Origin: Kibdelosporangium aridum
Lineage (GTDB): Bacteria > Actinomycetota > Actinomycetes > Mycobacteriales > Pseudonocardiaceae
Length of the DNA: 64,000 nt
Reading direction: 5' to 3'
NCBI RefSeq assembly: GCF_900176515.1
Contig: NZ_FWXV01000020.1
Location: 35,311 to 99,310 of the forward strand
Made by a program: the position numbers and the translations under genes. The notes under the pieces were generated by a model. The model was not told the DNA's origin, did not search any database, and saw only the letters and a list, made by a program, of their open reading frames with translations. This document shows positions 26,413 through 34,570 of the stretch, piece by piece (the first letter of the stretch is position 1; every line of letters begins with the position of its first letter).

Positions 26413-27284
26413 TGTCCACAGCTGTTGCATCCGGCACGACCGCTCGCGGGGATGGCCGCTGGGTTGTGACCGGACGAGGGAGCCTGGCCGCCTACCTGGT
26501 CGCGTTCGCCCTGGTCGGACTGTGTCTGGCGCCCGCCGTCTACATCATTCTGGGTGGGTTCCGGACGAACTCCCAGATCATCCGGTCGCCGGCCGGTTTG
26601 CCAGAGCCCTGGGAGGTCGGCAACTACACTGGGCTACTAACCGGCGAGGTTTTCTGGCAGCAGCTCATCAACTCCGTGATCGCCGCGGTGGGCACCACGG
26701 TTGGCGCCGTCGTGCTCGGTCTCATGGCCAGCTTCGTGATCGCCCGCTATCCGTTCAAGGCCAAGCACCTGATGTACTCGCTTTTCACCGCGGGACTCAT
26801 GTTCCCCGTCACGGTGGCGATCACCCCGCTCTACATCATGGTGCGCGACCTCGGACTGACCAACACCTTGGCCGGGATCATCCTGCCGCAGATCGCGTTC
26901 GCCATGCCGACCACCGTGATCATCCTCGTGCCGTTTCTGCGAGCCATCCCGAAGGAGTTGGAGGAGGCCGCGCTCATCGACGGCGCGAGCCGGCTTGGCT
27001 TCTTCGTCCGGATGGTGGTTCCGCTGTCCCTGCCCGGCGTAATAACCGTAGGGATCTTGGCCTTTGTAGCGAGCTGGAACAGCTATCTGCTGCCACTGTT
27101 CCTGCTCAGCGACAACGACTTGTACACCCTGCCACTGGGAGTGCAGGCGTTCGCATCGCAGTACTCGGTGGACACCGCGCGCGTGCTGGCGTTCGTCTCG
27201 TTGTCGATGATCCCCGCACTCATCTTCTTCTCCATCTTCGAACGCCGAATCGTCAGTGGTCTGACCGGGGCAGTAAAGGGGTGA
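26412..27284 (+). CDS. ABC sugar transporter permease, MalG type
   Basis: This 290-residue protein with six helices carries the EAA motif ELEEAALIDGASRLGFFVRM and ends in FERRIVSGLTGAVKG, the standard MalG-like C-terminus. Its ATG shares one base with the stop of the MalF-type gene. It pairs with that protein to form the channel for the sugar caught by the lipoprotein at 24073. The ATPase is not encoded nearby. Confidence 0.9.
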   Translation: MSTAVASGTTARGDGRWVVTGRGSLAAYLVAFALVGLCLAPAVYIILGGFRTNSQIIRSPAGLPEPWEVGNYTGLLTGEVFWQQLINSVIAAVGTTVGAVVLGLMASFVIARYPFKAKHLMYSLFTAGLMFPVTVAITPLYIMVRDLGLTNTLAGIILPQIAFAMPTTVIILVPFLRAIPKELEEAALIDGASRLGFFVRMVVPLSLPGVITVGILAFVASWNSYLLPLFLLSDNDLYTLPLGVQAFASQYSVDTARVLAFVSLSMIPALIFFSIFERRIVSGLTGAVKG

Positions 27285-27725
27285 GCGCGCCGAGCACACC
27301 ACGGCGGTGGCCGACGACGTCGACACGCTCGACTGGCGCCCAGTATGGATAGCGGAGTTCCTCGAGTGGTGCGCTGAGCGCGACGTCCCGGTGGACTTCG
27401 TGACGACGCATCTGTACCCGACCGACTACGCCTTCGACGCCGCGACGCCATCCACGACACGGTGTATGCGGCGACCTACATCGCCAGGTCCTATCTGCGG
27501 TGTGCCGGGCTGGCTGACTCGATCTCCTGTTGGACGTTCACCGATGTGTTCGAGGAGGGCGGCGCGGGGATCGGACCGGCTCCTCCGCCACCCCACCCGG
27601 GGTCCTGACGCGGGATAGTGCCACCTGGCACCAGCTCGGCGAACCACTCAACCTCACTCGAGAACAGACCGAGCGACTGCACGCCGATGCCGACGCGCTG
27701 CACCGCGAGGTACTCGCGGTGTGGG
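27285..27725 (+). pseudogene. Broken GH39 beta-xylosidase-type glycosidase at the operon end
   Basis: Directly after the MalG-type stop, the frame reads WIAEFLEWCAERDVPVDFVT then THLYPTDYAF, the end of the GH39 barrel. The family then continues in another frame with DTVYAATYIARSYLRCAG and SCWTFTDVFEEGG near 27443-27580. A third segment, LGEPLNLTREQTERLHADAD, lies near 27630. The first two thirds of the enzyme are missing and at least two frameshifts are present. The intact ancestor probably removed xylose or arabinose from the same substrate as the GH51 enzyme. Confidence 0.7.
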
Positions 27726-27997
27726 TCTGTCAATTTCTCGTGCGGGTAGTCTCAAGAGGACTGTCTACTTTGTCTTGGGCTGCTGGCTGTCGTCGGGATT
27801 CTGGCTTCGGTAGGCGGGTTCCTTTTCTGCAGGTGACGGTCCTTTGTGGACGCTGGGGTCAAGGGGTCGCAGGCTCTGTCGACGGCGGATACACCGTCTT
27901 CTGAATTTCCTCACGGTGACGGCTTCAACGATGGTCACCTACCGGCGTCCCCTGTGATCGCTTTGGTCTTCTTTGCCGATGCTCTTGAGCTCGCCGA

Positions 27998-29758
27998 TCA
28001 GCGCCCGGTGCACAGATGCCGTTCAGTACTGCTCCGTCTCGACGCCGTACCGGACACCGCGAGCACGGAGAGCAGGACGAGTGCGCAGGCCGGTCCGAGT
28101 GTGGTCCATGGTGCCAGTTCCAGGTATGGCTGGTTTTCCGACAGCAGGCGGCCCCATTCCGGCGTGGGTGGTTGCTCGCCCAGGCCGAGGAAGCCGAGTG
28201 AGGCCAGCACCAGGACCGTGGTGGGCAGGCGTAGCAAGGCGTTGCGCAGGACGGCGGGCAGTGCAGCGGGCAACAGGTGGTGGCGCAGCAGGTGTGTCGG
28301 GCGGGCGCCGAACGAGATCGACGCGAGTATGTGACCAGTTGCCCGTTCCTGTTCGAGGATTGCCGCGGTCTGGGCGGCGTAGGGGGTCCAGCCGACCAGG
28401 CACACCGCGCACGCGGCGCCCCACACCGACGGCCCGGTCACGGCGGTCGTCAGCAGTCCGGCCAGGACGGCAGGCAGGGTTGACATCACTTCTGTCAGAC
28501 CTGCGCTGACCTGTCCCGCCATGCCGAGCAGCAGTCCAATGAGTGTGCTGACAGCTGTCACGGCGAGTGCCACGCCTGCCGTGCGCAGTGCTCCGTGGCC
28601 CAAGCGGGCCAGCATGTCGCGGCCGAGCGCGTCCGTGCCCAAAGGGTGTGCGACCGAGGGAGGCAGCAGGCGCGCCGCAGGGTCCACGTACAGGGGATCG
28701 CGCAGCAGGCCCGCTACGACCAGTGTGAGCAGAGCGACTGCACAGAATCCGGCGACCCAGGTGGTGGAGCGCCCGCGCCGGAGGGTCGCCGGGTGTGCGG
28801 CGGCCAGTCCGCCGTCCCGCAGGGCCGGCCCGAGCAGAGCGCGGCGCAGAGCCTGGACGAGCAGGCCGACGGCAACACCGAGCAGGGCGAGCGTGAGTGT
28901 CGCGGTTTGCAGCGGCGGCAGATCCTGGGCCAGGGCGGCGTCCAGGGCGAGCCGGCCAAGCCCCGGAATGTTGAAGATCTTCTCCACCGCGACCGCGCCA
29001 CCGACCAGACCGACGACGCTGGGCAGGAACTGCGGGAGCACCCCGGCCAGCGCGCCACGCAGCGCATGCCGGGCGATGCGGCCGGGCGAGAACCCGCAGG
29101 CGTGCCAGGTCCGGACCCACGGCTCGCCGAAGGTGGCGGGCAGCGACTGGTCCAACAGGCCGCCGATCACCGCGCCCGACGGCACGCCGAGGGCAAGCGC
29201 GGGCAGCACCATCGAGGCTGGCCCTTCCCAGCCGCTGGACGGAAACCAGCCCAGCCACACCCCGAACACGGTGGCGAGCAGCGAAGCGAGCAGGAATTTG
29301 GGCAGCGCGGCGAGCAAGGCCGCCCCGGTGCCCGCTCGGCCCTTCCACAACAGTTGCCGAGATCCGAGGTACAAGGTGCGTGCGCTGACCAGTACGGCGA
29401 CCGCGAGCGTGACCACGAGCGCGCCGAGCACGAGCGTGACGGAGACCGCCAAGGCATTCATCAGCTCGGGAAAGACCGGCTCGCCCGATACCCAGGAGGT
29501 GCCCGCGTCGCCGCGCGGCAATCCGCCCAGCCAGTGCGCGAGATGGGTAAGTGGCCCTTCGTTCAGGCCTAGTTGCTCTCGCACTGCGGCCAGTTGTTCG
29601 GGGGTGGGGTCCTGGTCGGCGGAACGGGCCCGCAGGACCGTCAGCGCGGGGTCGGTACCGGACAGCCAGGGCAGCAGGGCGACGGCTGCCAGCAGGGTGC
29701 TTCCGGCGACGACACGGCCTGCGCTCGTGCGCCACCGTGCCTTTTGTGCGTACGCCAC
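27998..29758 (-). CDS. Fused DppB/DppC-type ABC permease
   Basis: This 586-residue protein joins two complete permeases of the dipeptide/nickel/opine class. Residues 1-310 are DppB-like (ATPase-docking loop around ACGFSPGRIARHALR). Residues 320-580 are DppC-like (HPLGTDALGRDMLARL, ISFGARPTHLLRHHLLP, LGFLGLGEQPPTPEWG). Such fusions occur in actinobacterial metallophore or peptide importers. GTG 29758 shares one base with the stop of the upstream binding protein. The two ATPase genes that should follow are absent, and the next 250 bases hold no gene. The tail beyond the last helix is short. Confidence 0.85.
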   Translation of the reverse strand: MAYAQKARWRTSAGRVVAGSTLLAAVALLPWLSGTDPALTVLRARSADQDPTPEQLAAVREQLGLNEGPLTHLAHWLGGLPRGDAGTSWVSGEPVFPELMNALAVSVTLVLGALVVTLAVAVLVSARTLYLGSRQLLWKGRAGTGAALLAALPKFLLASLLATVFGVWLGWFPSSGWEGPASMVLPALALGVPSGAVIGGLLDQSLPATFGEPWVRTWHACGFSPGRIARHALRGALAGVLPQFLPSVVGLVGGAVAVEKIFNIPGLGRLALDAALAQDLPPLQTATLTLALLGVAVGLLVQALRRALLGPALRDGGLAAAHPATLRRGRSTTWVAGFCAVALLTLVVAGLLRDPLYVDPAARLLPPSVAHPLGTDALGRDMLARLGHGALRTAGVALAVTAVSTLIGLLLGMAGQVSAGLTEVMSTLPAVLAGLLTTAVTGPSVWGAACAVCLVGWTPYAAQTAAILEQERATGHILASISFGARPTHLLRHHLLPAALPAVLRNALLRLPTTVLVLASLGFLGLGEQPPTPEWGRLLSENQPYLELAPWTTLGPACALVLLSVLAVSGTASRRSSTERHLCTGR

Positions 29759-31302
29759 TACTTCAGGCGGGTGTCGAGGTTGATCAGGGAGCGCTCGCGG
29801 GGGTCGAGGAGCACCCCTTCCACGTTGGTGCTGATGCCCTGCACGACTTTCTCGTGGACCAGCGGAATGACGGCGTTGGTGCGCAGGATCTCCGCCTCCG
29901 CCAGCATGATCTTCTGCCGCCGCTGCGCGGTGTCGCCTTCCTCGGCGGCGGCCGTGATGGCCTGATCGACCTTGGGATCCTTCAGACGAGCGATGTTGTA
30001 CACGCCGTTGCTCATGTAGTCGCTCGCGAGATACGCGACGGCGTCGCCGGTGTCGAGGAGCGTCACTCGGGACAAGATAAGCGCGTCGTACTTGCCCGCG
30101 AGGATGTCGGCTTCCATCTGCGTGTACTCGCGTACGTCCTGCTGCACGGTGAACCCGGCCTTCTCCAGCTGTTGCTGCAGGACGGTCGCGGCCTCGGGCA
30201 GTTCGGCGCGGTTGGTGTAGGCGGCCAGGCGCAGTGTTTTGCCCTGTGTCTTCGACTGGACCTCTGCGGTGGTCGCCTGGCCGCTCACCTTGATACGCAG
30301 GTCGGCTGCCCAGGGGATCGCCGGTCCGAAGAGGCCCTGTGCCGAATCGGCGTATCCACCGAAGACCGAGGCGACGAGGGCGGAGCCGTCCACGGCCTGG
30401 CGGGCAGCGGCCCGCAGCGACTCGTCGGCGAAGATCCCGGTGGCGGTGTTGAGGATCAGGCTGTCGGCCCGCACGGAGGGCACGTCATGCCGGGTGTCCT
30501 TGTCCAGCAGACGCGCCTGGGCCGTGGGAATCCACTCGGCGATGTCGACCTCGTGGGCACGCAGGGCGTTGGTGCGGGCGGCGCCGTCGGCGATCCAAGT
30601 CACGTCGATACCGGATGCCTTGGCCTTGCCGCCCCAGTAGTCGTCGAACCGGTCCAGCGTCGCCTGGGTTTTGCCGGTGACCTTGGTGATCTTGTATGGG
30701 CCGGTTGCGGTGCCGACCGGGCTGACGGAGCCGTTGGTCGCGTACGCCTTCGCGGAGAAGATGCCCAGCGCGGGGCTGGCGAGCCTCAGCGGGAGCACCG
30801 GGTCGGCGGTCTTCGTGCTGATCGTGACAGTGTCGGCGTCTTCGGCCTTCGCGGTCAGCGTCACGTCGCTGAGCACGCGGGGCTTTGTTTTGGCGGCGTT
30901 CGCGTGGTCGAGCGCGTTGACGACGGACTCGGCGGTGACCTCGGTGCCGTCGTGGAACCTCGCCTTGCGCAACTCGAAGACCCAGGTGGTGATGTCCTTG
31001 CGGGTCCAGGACGCCGCCAGCGCGGGCGCGGCGGCTCCGTCCTGGCCCAGCGCTGTCAGTCCCTCGGCCACGGAAAGCTTGCCCAGCGCGGTGGCGTCGT
31101 TGCTGTATGGGGACAGTGCCTGCACCGGCGGCACCGCGAGCGCGACTCTCAAACGACCGGTCGTCGCGTTCGTGTCAGATGCGCTGCCTGACGCGAAACA
31201 GCCCGCCAGCAAGGGGATGAGAGCAAGCGCGGCGAAGAGGCCGTGGGAGGTGGAGCGCACGATCGGTCCTGTCCTGCGTAGGTCGGCTGAACCCCCGCTC
31301 AC
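29758..31302 (-). CDS. Family 5 ABC solute-binding lipoprotein
   Basis: This 514-residue protein has an N-terminal signal ending in the lipobox LLAGC near residue 35, and the family 5 (DppA/NikA/CntA-like) layout: LAASWTRKDITTWVFELR, FHDGTEVTAESVVNALDHA and GPYKITKVTGKTQATLDRF. Such proteins bind peptides, nickel complexes or opine metallophores outside the membrane. A 14-bp palindrome resembling an iron box lies 25 bases before the start, favouring a metal ligand. It is coupled to the fused permease by a one-base overlap. The ligand is not determinable. Confidence 0.88.
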   Translation of the reverse strand: MSGGSADLRRTGPIVRSTSHGLFAALALIPLLAGCFASGSASDTNATTGRLRVALAVPPVQALSPYSNDATALGKLSVAEGLTALGQDGAAAPALAASWTRKDITTWVFELRKARFHDGTEVTAESVVNALDHANAAKTKPRVLSDVTLTAKAEDADTVTISTKTADPVLPLRLASPALGIFSAKAYATNGSVSPVGTATGPYKITKVTGKTQATLDRFDDYWGGKAKASGIDVTWIADGAARTNALRAHEVDIAEWIPTAQARLLDKDTRHDVPSVRADSLILNTATGIFADESLRAAARQAVDGSALVASVFGGYADSAQGLFGPAIPWAADLRIKVSGQATTAEVQSKTQGKTLRLAAYTNRAELPEAATVLQQQLEKAGFTVQQDVREYTQMEADILAGKYDALILSRVTLLDTGDAVAYLASDYMSNGVYNIARLKDPKVDQAITAAAEEGDTAQRRQKIMLAEAEILRTNAVIPLVHEKVVQGISTNVEGVLLDPRERSLINLDTRLK

Positions 31303-31326
31303 TGGATGCGGGGCCGGACCAGCCTA

Positions 31327-31340
31327 TAAGGCTAGCCTTA
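31327..31340. promoter_or_regulatory. Metal-box-like palindrome upstream of the family 5 binding protein
   Basis: TAAGGCTAGCCTTA is a perfect 14-bp palindrome 25 bases upstream of the lipoprotein start. Its core resembles DtxR/IdeR/DmdR iron boxes (AGGYTAGCCT type), though it is shorter than the full 19-bp consensus. It suggests metal-responsive repression of the ABC importer. Confidence 0.5.
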
Positions 31341-31816
31341 CCAACCTCATGTAAGGTGAGTGAAGTCTCAACCAAATTCATGTCCGCCCGATTCCTCGAT
31401 CGGCGAGCAGTTGCTCGCTCGCGCTGTTCGCCCAAGGCGCATGTGGACGTGATGACCTTCGTTGTGACGATGCGCCGGACCTGGCGCGGTCGCGTATGTC
31501 GCAGCAGAGGGTGCCTCCATAGGGCGCTCGTGCTGTCGTGGGTGTCCAAACAGAACTTGTTGGTATGAGACGGTGGTCGCAACGGGCATCTGTTGAGTGG
31601 CGGAGTGGGAGCGAATCTGGAGCAGTGACCGCACTTGTTCGGTCATCAAGTGGCCGTCGTGGTTGCGGTAGCGGGAGTCAAATGGGAGGATTGAATGTGT
31701 CGCAAGTGGCCTGAACTGCGCTGAAGTGCGTGGAACGGAACCGGTTTAACGTCGAGTTCCCTGTTCTTGCAGGTGTGAGTCCTTTGTGGACCATGCTGGG
31801 TGAGAAGTCTGCATCT
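31341..31816. other. No supportable gene
   Basis: This stretch between the ABC lipoprotein promoter and the tRNA-like element shows no protein family on either strand. Composition is less GC-rich than the flanking genes. Confidence 0.5.
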
Positions 31817-31898
31817 TGCCGCGTTGTAAAGGGGCCCATTCGGTCGGAGTCCTTTATAGACTCGGTCAAGGGCGCAGGTTCAAATCCTGTCGTGGCAA
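31817..31898 (+). tRNA. tRNA-like element with UUA anticodon position, atypical
   Basis: The ends TGCCGCG and CGTGGCA form a 7-bp acceptor-like stem, which can extend by three more pairs outward. A canonical T-arm (GCAGG, loop TTCAAAT, CCTGT) abuts it. A perfect 5-bp anticodon-like stem, GAGTC/GACTC, encloses the 7-base loop CTTTATA with U33 in place, so positions 34-36 read UUA and would decode UAA stop. The D-arm does not fold canonically, with only a GGCC/GGTC stem possible, and the variable region is 10 bases. It may be a degenerate tRNA or integration relic, or an unusual suppressor-type tRNA. No CCA is encoded. Confidence 0.35.
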
Positions 31899-31977
31899 GA
31901 TCCTGCCGCTCATCTAAGAATAGTCCTGATGGGATAGTTGGTCTGCGGGCCGGGTCTGCCAACGCGGTCCGAATAGG

Positions 31978-32436
31978 TCAGTCGGCTCCCGCGGCCGGTT
32001 TCTTGGCGGTGCTGCGGCGGTCGGCCATGAGGATTCGTCTGGCGGCGTCGAGGATGGCGTGGGTGGTCCGTACCGTGCGTGTCCGTCTGACCCAGTCTGG
32101 CTGAAGGACCGGTACGACCGGCAGGGTCTCGATCAGACCAGTGATTTCTAACGGCCGGAGTACCACGGGGTGGTTTGCCACGATCTGTAAGGCGATGCCT
32201 TGGCCCTGGCAGCGGTGGACGGCCCTGACGAGCGACGTCAGCCCGGCGGCGCCGAAGAACGTCACTGCGCTGAGGTCGACCACCAATGTCCGGGGCGGCT
32301 GGCTGATCAGGCCGGCTGCGGTCAATCCTTGTGTCAACAGGCCGGCCGTGCTGAGGTCGACCTCTCCTGCCACAGTCACGACGACTGTGTCGCGGAGTGC
32401 GACCTGTGTGATGTGCAAGTTCTGGACCGTGATCAT
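31978..32436 (-). CDS. STAS-domain anti-anti-sigma-like protein
   Basis: This 152-residue protein is a STAS domain (about 5-105) followed by a basic tail of about 45 residues. The fold is recognised from VTVAGEVDLSTA, LVVDLSAVTFFGAAGLTSLV and ALQIVANHPVVLRPLEITGL. The conserved phospho-acceptor region, usually D-S-S-G-L, is GAAGL, so the Ser normally phosphorylated by an anti-sigma kinase is Ala. It could act constitutively or bind another partner. No cognate kinase gene is adjacent. Confidence 0.82.
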   Translation of the reverse strand: MITVQNLHITQVALRDTVVVTVAGEVDLSTAGLLTQGLTAAGLISQPPRTLVVDLSAVTFFGAAGLTSLVRAVHRCQGQGIALQIVANHPVVLRPLEITGLIETLPVVPVLQPDWVRRTRTVRTTHAILDAARRILMADRRSTAKKPAAGAD

Positions 32437-32862
32437 GACCTGGCCTTCCGCTGCGGTTGGCGTCGGCGATTGCCGCCGTCAGGCCATCACGGACGTATAC
32501 CCAGTCGATGGACAGTGGGGAGACGCTCGGTGACCGCGCGGGGTCCAGGCGCAAGTGAATGTCGTTGTAAGAGTACTGCGGCTCAGCGTGGGGCGATACC
32601 GCTGTTCACCCGGCTGCATCGATTCGATAAGCGGACTTCAGCCTGGGTGTAGCGCTCGCGACGAATTCCGCTCGCGTCGTGCCGGTCGCTGATGTGCCCT
32701 CACTCGCCTACCCAGCGATCATTGGCGTCCTTGGTGGCTTCGCGGGGTGCGGGAAACGAGGTGCTGGACAGATCTCGTGATTGCGGCTACGAGGCGCCGT
32801 CGACGTGCCACTGCCATCTCATGTGTGCCTCTCCGAGTATGCGATTGATCGGACCGGTGGGC
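32437..32862. other. No supportable gene
   Basis: This region of about 430 bases lies upstream of the STAS gene. Frames are open on both strands but unlike proteins. It probably contains the STAS promoter. Confidence 0.5.
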
Positions 32863-32903
32863 CGGTGCCCCCGGCTGCATCGGGGGCGAGTGCGGGGGCA
32901 CCG
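32863..32903. terminator. Inverted repeat, probable terminator of the small minus-strand ORF
   Basis: CGGTGCCCCCG and CGGGGGCACCG form a perfect 11-bp stem around a 19-base loop that can pair further. It lies 70 bases beyond the stop of the 42-codon ORF at 32974. Confidence 0.55.
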
Positions 32904-32973
32904 TGTCCGTGTCTCCTCGTCGGGTTTGTTCACCGGTGAGGAGCACGATCTTGGGCCGAGGGAGAAGACAGGG

Positions 32974-33102
32974 CTACCGTCGCTGATCGATCCACACGGG
33001 ACAGTCAGGCGCCGGTGGTCTCACTGTCGAAGCGTGTGACGTGGATACCGGAGTAGTTGCCAGATTTGAAGGTACGCGCCTGGTGGCAGACGTATCGGTC
33101 AT
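32974..33102 (-). CDS. Candidate 42-residue peptide of unknown function
   Basis: An ATG at 33102 has an unusually strong ribosome site, GGGAGGAGGCG, ending 4 bases upstream. The peptide starts MTDTSATRRVPSNL and ends PPAPDCPVWIDQRR. It is Ser/Thr/Pro-rich with one Cys and one Trp. A GC-rich hairpin follows the stop. It could be a leader or precursor peptide or a small regulatory ORF. No modifying enzymes are adjacent, so a RiPP role is only a guess. It may also be the translated 5' relic of a decayed gene. Confidence 0.4.
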   Translation of the reverse strand: MTDTSATRRVPSNLATTPVSTSHASTVRPPAPDCPVWIDQRR

Positions 33103-33304
33103 GGTCGCCTCCTCCCTGAATGAGGGGCTTGCTTGTCACACTACCCCGATTGTGGGTGGAATGTTCGTTTCCGCGAATTTCGCCGGGGAACGCACCACTG
33201 TGATCGTCCTGAAACGACCGTCCGTCATCGACATTCTGGTCCAATGTGGATGACAACGGCTCGCGCAGTCTCCTTGGTCTCAGAGCGACTTGAGGAAGCC
33301 GCCG

Positions 33305-33461
33305 TCGACCGTAGTCGACGTTCATCGGCGCAGGCTGGCGAGCCAGCCCGGTCCAGACATTGATGATCGAACCAGCGCCTCGCTGGAGCATTCACGGCAA
33401 GGCCGACATCCTTCGAAGCCCCAGTGACGACGGCCACGTGGCCGGCGAGTTTGAGATCCAT
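33305..33461 (-). pseudogene. Short-chain dehydrogenase remnant with internal deletion
   Basis: The minus strand starts MDLKLAGHVAVVTGASKDVG, the SDR nucleotide-binding N-terminus, from ATG 33461. It then jumps in another frame to MLQRGAGSIINVWTGLARQP and NVDYG, the SDR region around the catalytic Ser. The 100 or so residues between are missing and the catalytic YxxxK is lost. It sits just downstream of the nitroreductase gene on the same strand. Confidence 0.65.
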
Positions 33462-33512
33462 GATCCTCCCATCTGCGGTGGTGGCGGGGTTCTTCTCTGT
33501 CGGCCTGGTTCT

Positions 33513-34412
33513 TCAGTACTTGGCGCCGGTCGGTTCCATGAGCAGGTCGTCGACCGGACGCCGTGGTGTGGCCGGGACGGGGGATCCGAACCCGATGCGC
33601 ACTATCGTCTGCGGTACCAGTGATCCGCCCATCGCGCGGCGGAGTTCCGCTCGGGTGCCGGGCACCTCGCTGGGCTGGGACAGCAACAATGTGGACAGTC
33701 CGAGGCTGGTCGCTGTGAGGAGTACTCGCTGCATCGCTTGTCCTGCTTGGAGTTCGGCCAGCCGTCCGTCGTAGTACGAACACAGCACGCCGAGAAGGTG
33801 ATCGGATTCCCCCAAGCCGGCGGTGGCCGGCGCGCCTGCCCACCCCGCCAGTTCGGCCTGCACTTCGGTGTCGGCCAGTTGCGTGCGATGCGCTCGCAGC
33901 ATCAGCTCCTGAAGTCGTGCGACATCGGAGCGGTCTGACACGACGTGGAGCCACGCTCGCTCCAGTCCTGCCGCGCGCACCATGGATTGCTGATCTGCTG
34001 TGGATATCGGAGAGTCGATAAACGGCTGTCGGTTCGTGCGGCGGACCGGCACCGCTTCGAGCAGCGCGCGGGACTCGTCGGTCAGTGCGGTTTGGCCACC
34101 TCGTCGGATTGTCGCGAGTGCGCCGGGCGCTTCGGTGCCTGGCAGCAGGGTGACGAGTGGCCGAACTCCCAGAGCCTGCAACGCGAGCCTTAGGTTGAAC
34201 AGCGCCGCGCCGCAGGACAGTCGAAGTTCCCGCGCTGACGGGTCGGTAGCGGGCAACGCGCGGCTGAGATCGGCGTGCAGCTCGATCCGGTCTGGCAGCA
34301 GGCGGAATCGCCATGGCTGGGTGTTGTGCACTGACGGAGCCAGCGACGCCGTTGTGAGCACCGCACGCGTGTCCTCTACTGATAGCGAGAGCGCTGCTGC
34401 CTTTGCGGTCAT
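33513..34412 (-). CDS. Acg-type nitroreductase-family FMN-binding protein
   Basis: This 299-residue protein matches the Acg/Rv2032 group of dormancy-linked nitroreductases. It shows LTTASLAPSVHNTQPWRFRL near the N-terminus, LRLSCGAALFNLRLAL in the middle, RRTNRQPF, and a C-terminal IVRIGFGSPVPATPRRPVDD. In mycobacteria the Acg gene belongs to the DosR/DevR regulon and its product may sequester flavin rather than reduce substrates. Here it diverges from a devS-like kinase gene, with DevR-box-like half-sites between them, which supports the same regulation. Confidence 0.85.
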   Translation of the reverse strand: MTAKAAALSLSVEDTRAVLTTASLAPSVHNTQPWRFRLLPDRIELHADLSRALPATDPSARELRLSCGAALFNLRLALQALGVRPLVTLLPGTEAPGALATIRRGGQTALTDESRALLEAVPVRRTNRQPFIDSPISTADQQSMVRAAGLERAWLHVVSDRSDVARLQELMLRAHRTQLADTEVQAELAGWAGAPATAGLGESDHLLGVLCSYYDGRLAELQAGQAMQRVLLTATSLGLSTLLLSQPSEVPGTRAELRRAMGGSLVPQTIVRIGFGSPVPATPRRPVDDLLMEPTGAKY

Positions 34413-34506
34413 CGTCCGTCACCTCGCCACTGCGTCTGAGCCGCTTTGAGCCCGTTCGGCTCACCTGTCCCACTGTCCGGCTTGGATCGCGCCGGGCACA
34501 CAGTCG

Positions 34507-34531
34507 AAGGTCCCTACCTGGCAGGGCCCAA
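34507..34531. promoter_or_regulatory. DevR/DosR-box-like half-sites between nitroreductase and devS
   Basis: AAGGTCCCT at 34507-34515 and AGGGCCCAA at 34523-34531 resemble the two halves of DevR sites, but in inverted order and 7 bases apart. They may also form a short hairpin. The match is weaker than the site at 36889. Confidence 0.35.
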
Positions 34532-34570
34532 TGCTTGGCGGCCGGGCAGCACCGTGCGAGGCTGGCTCAC

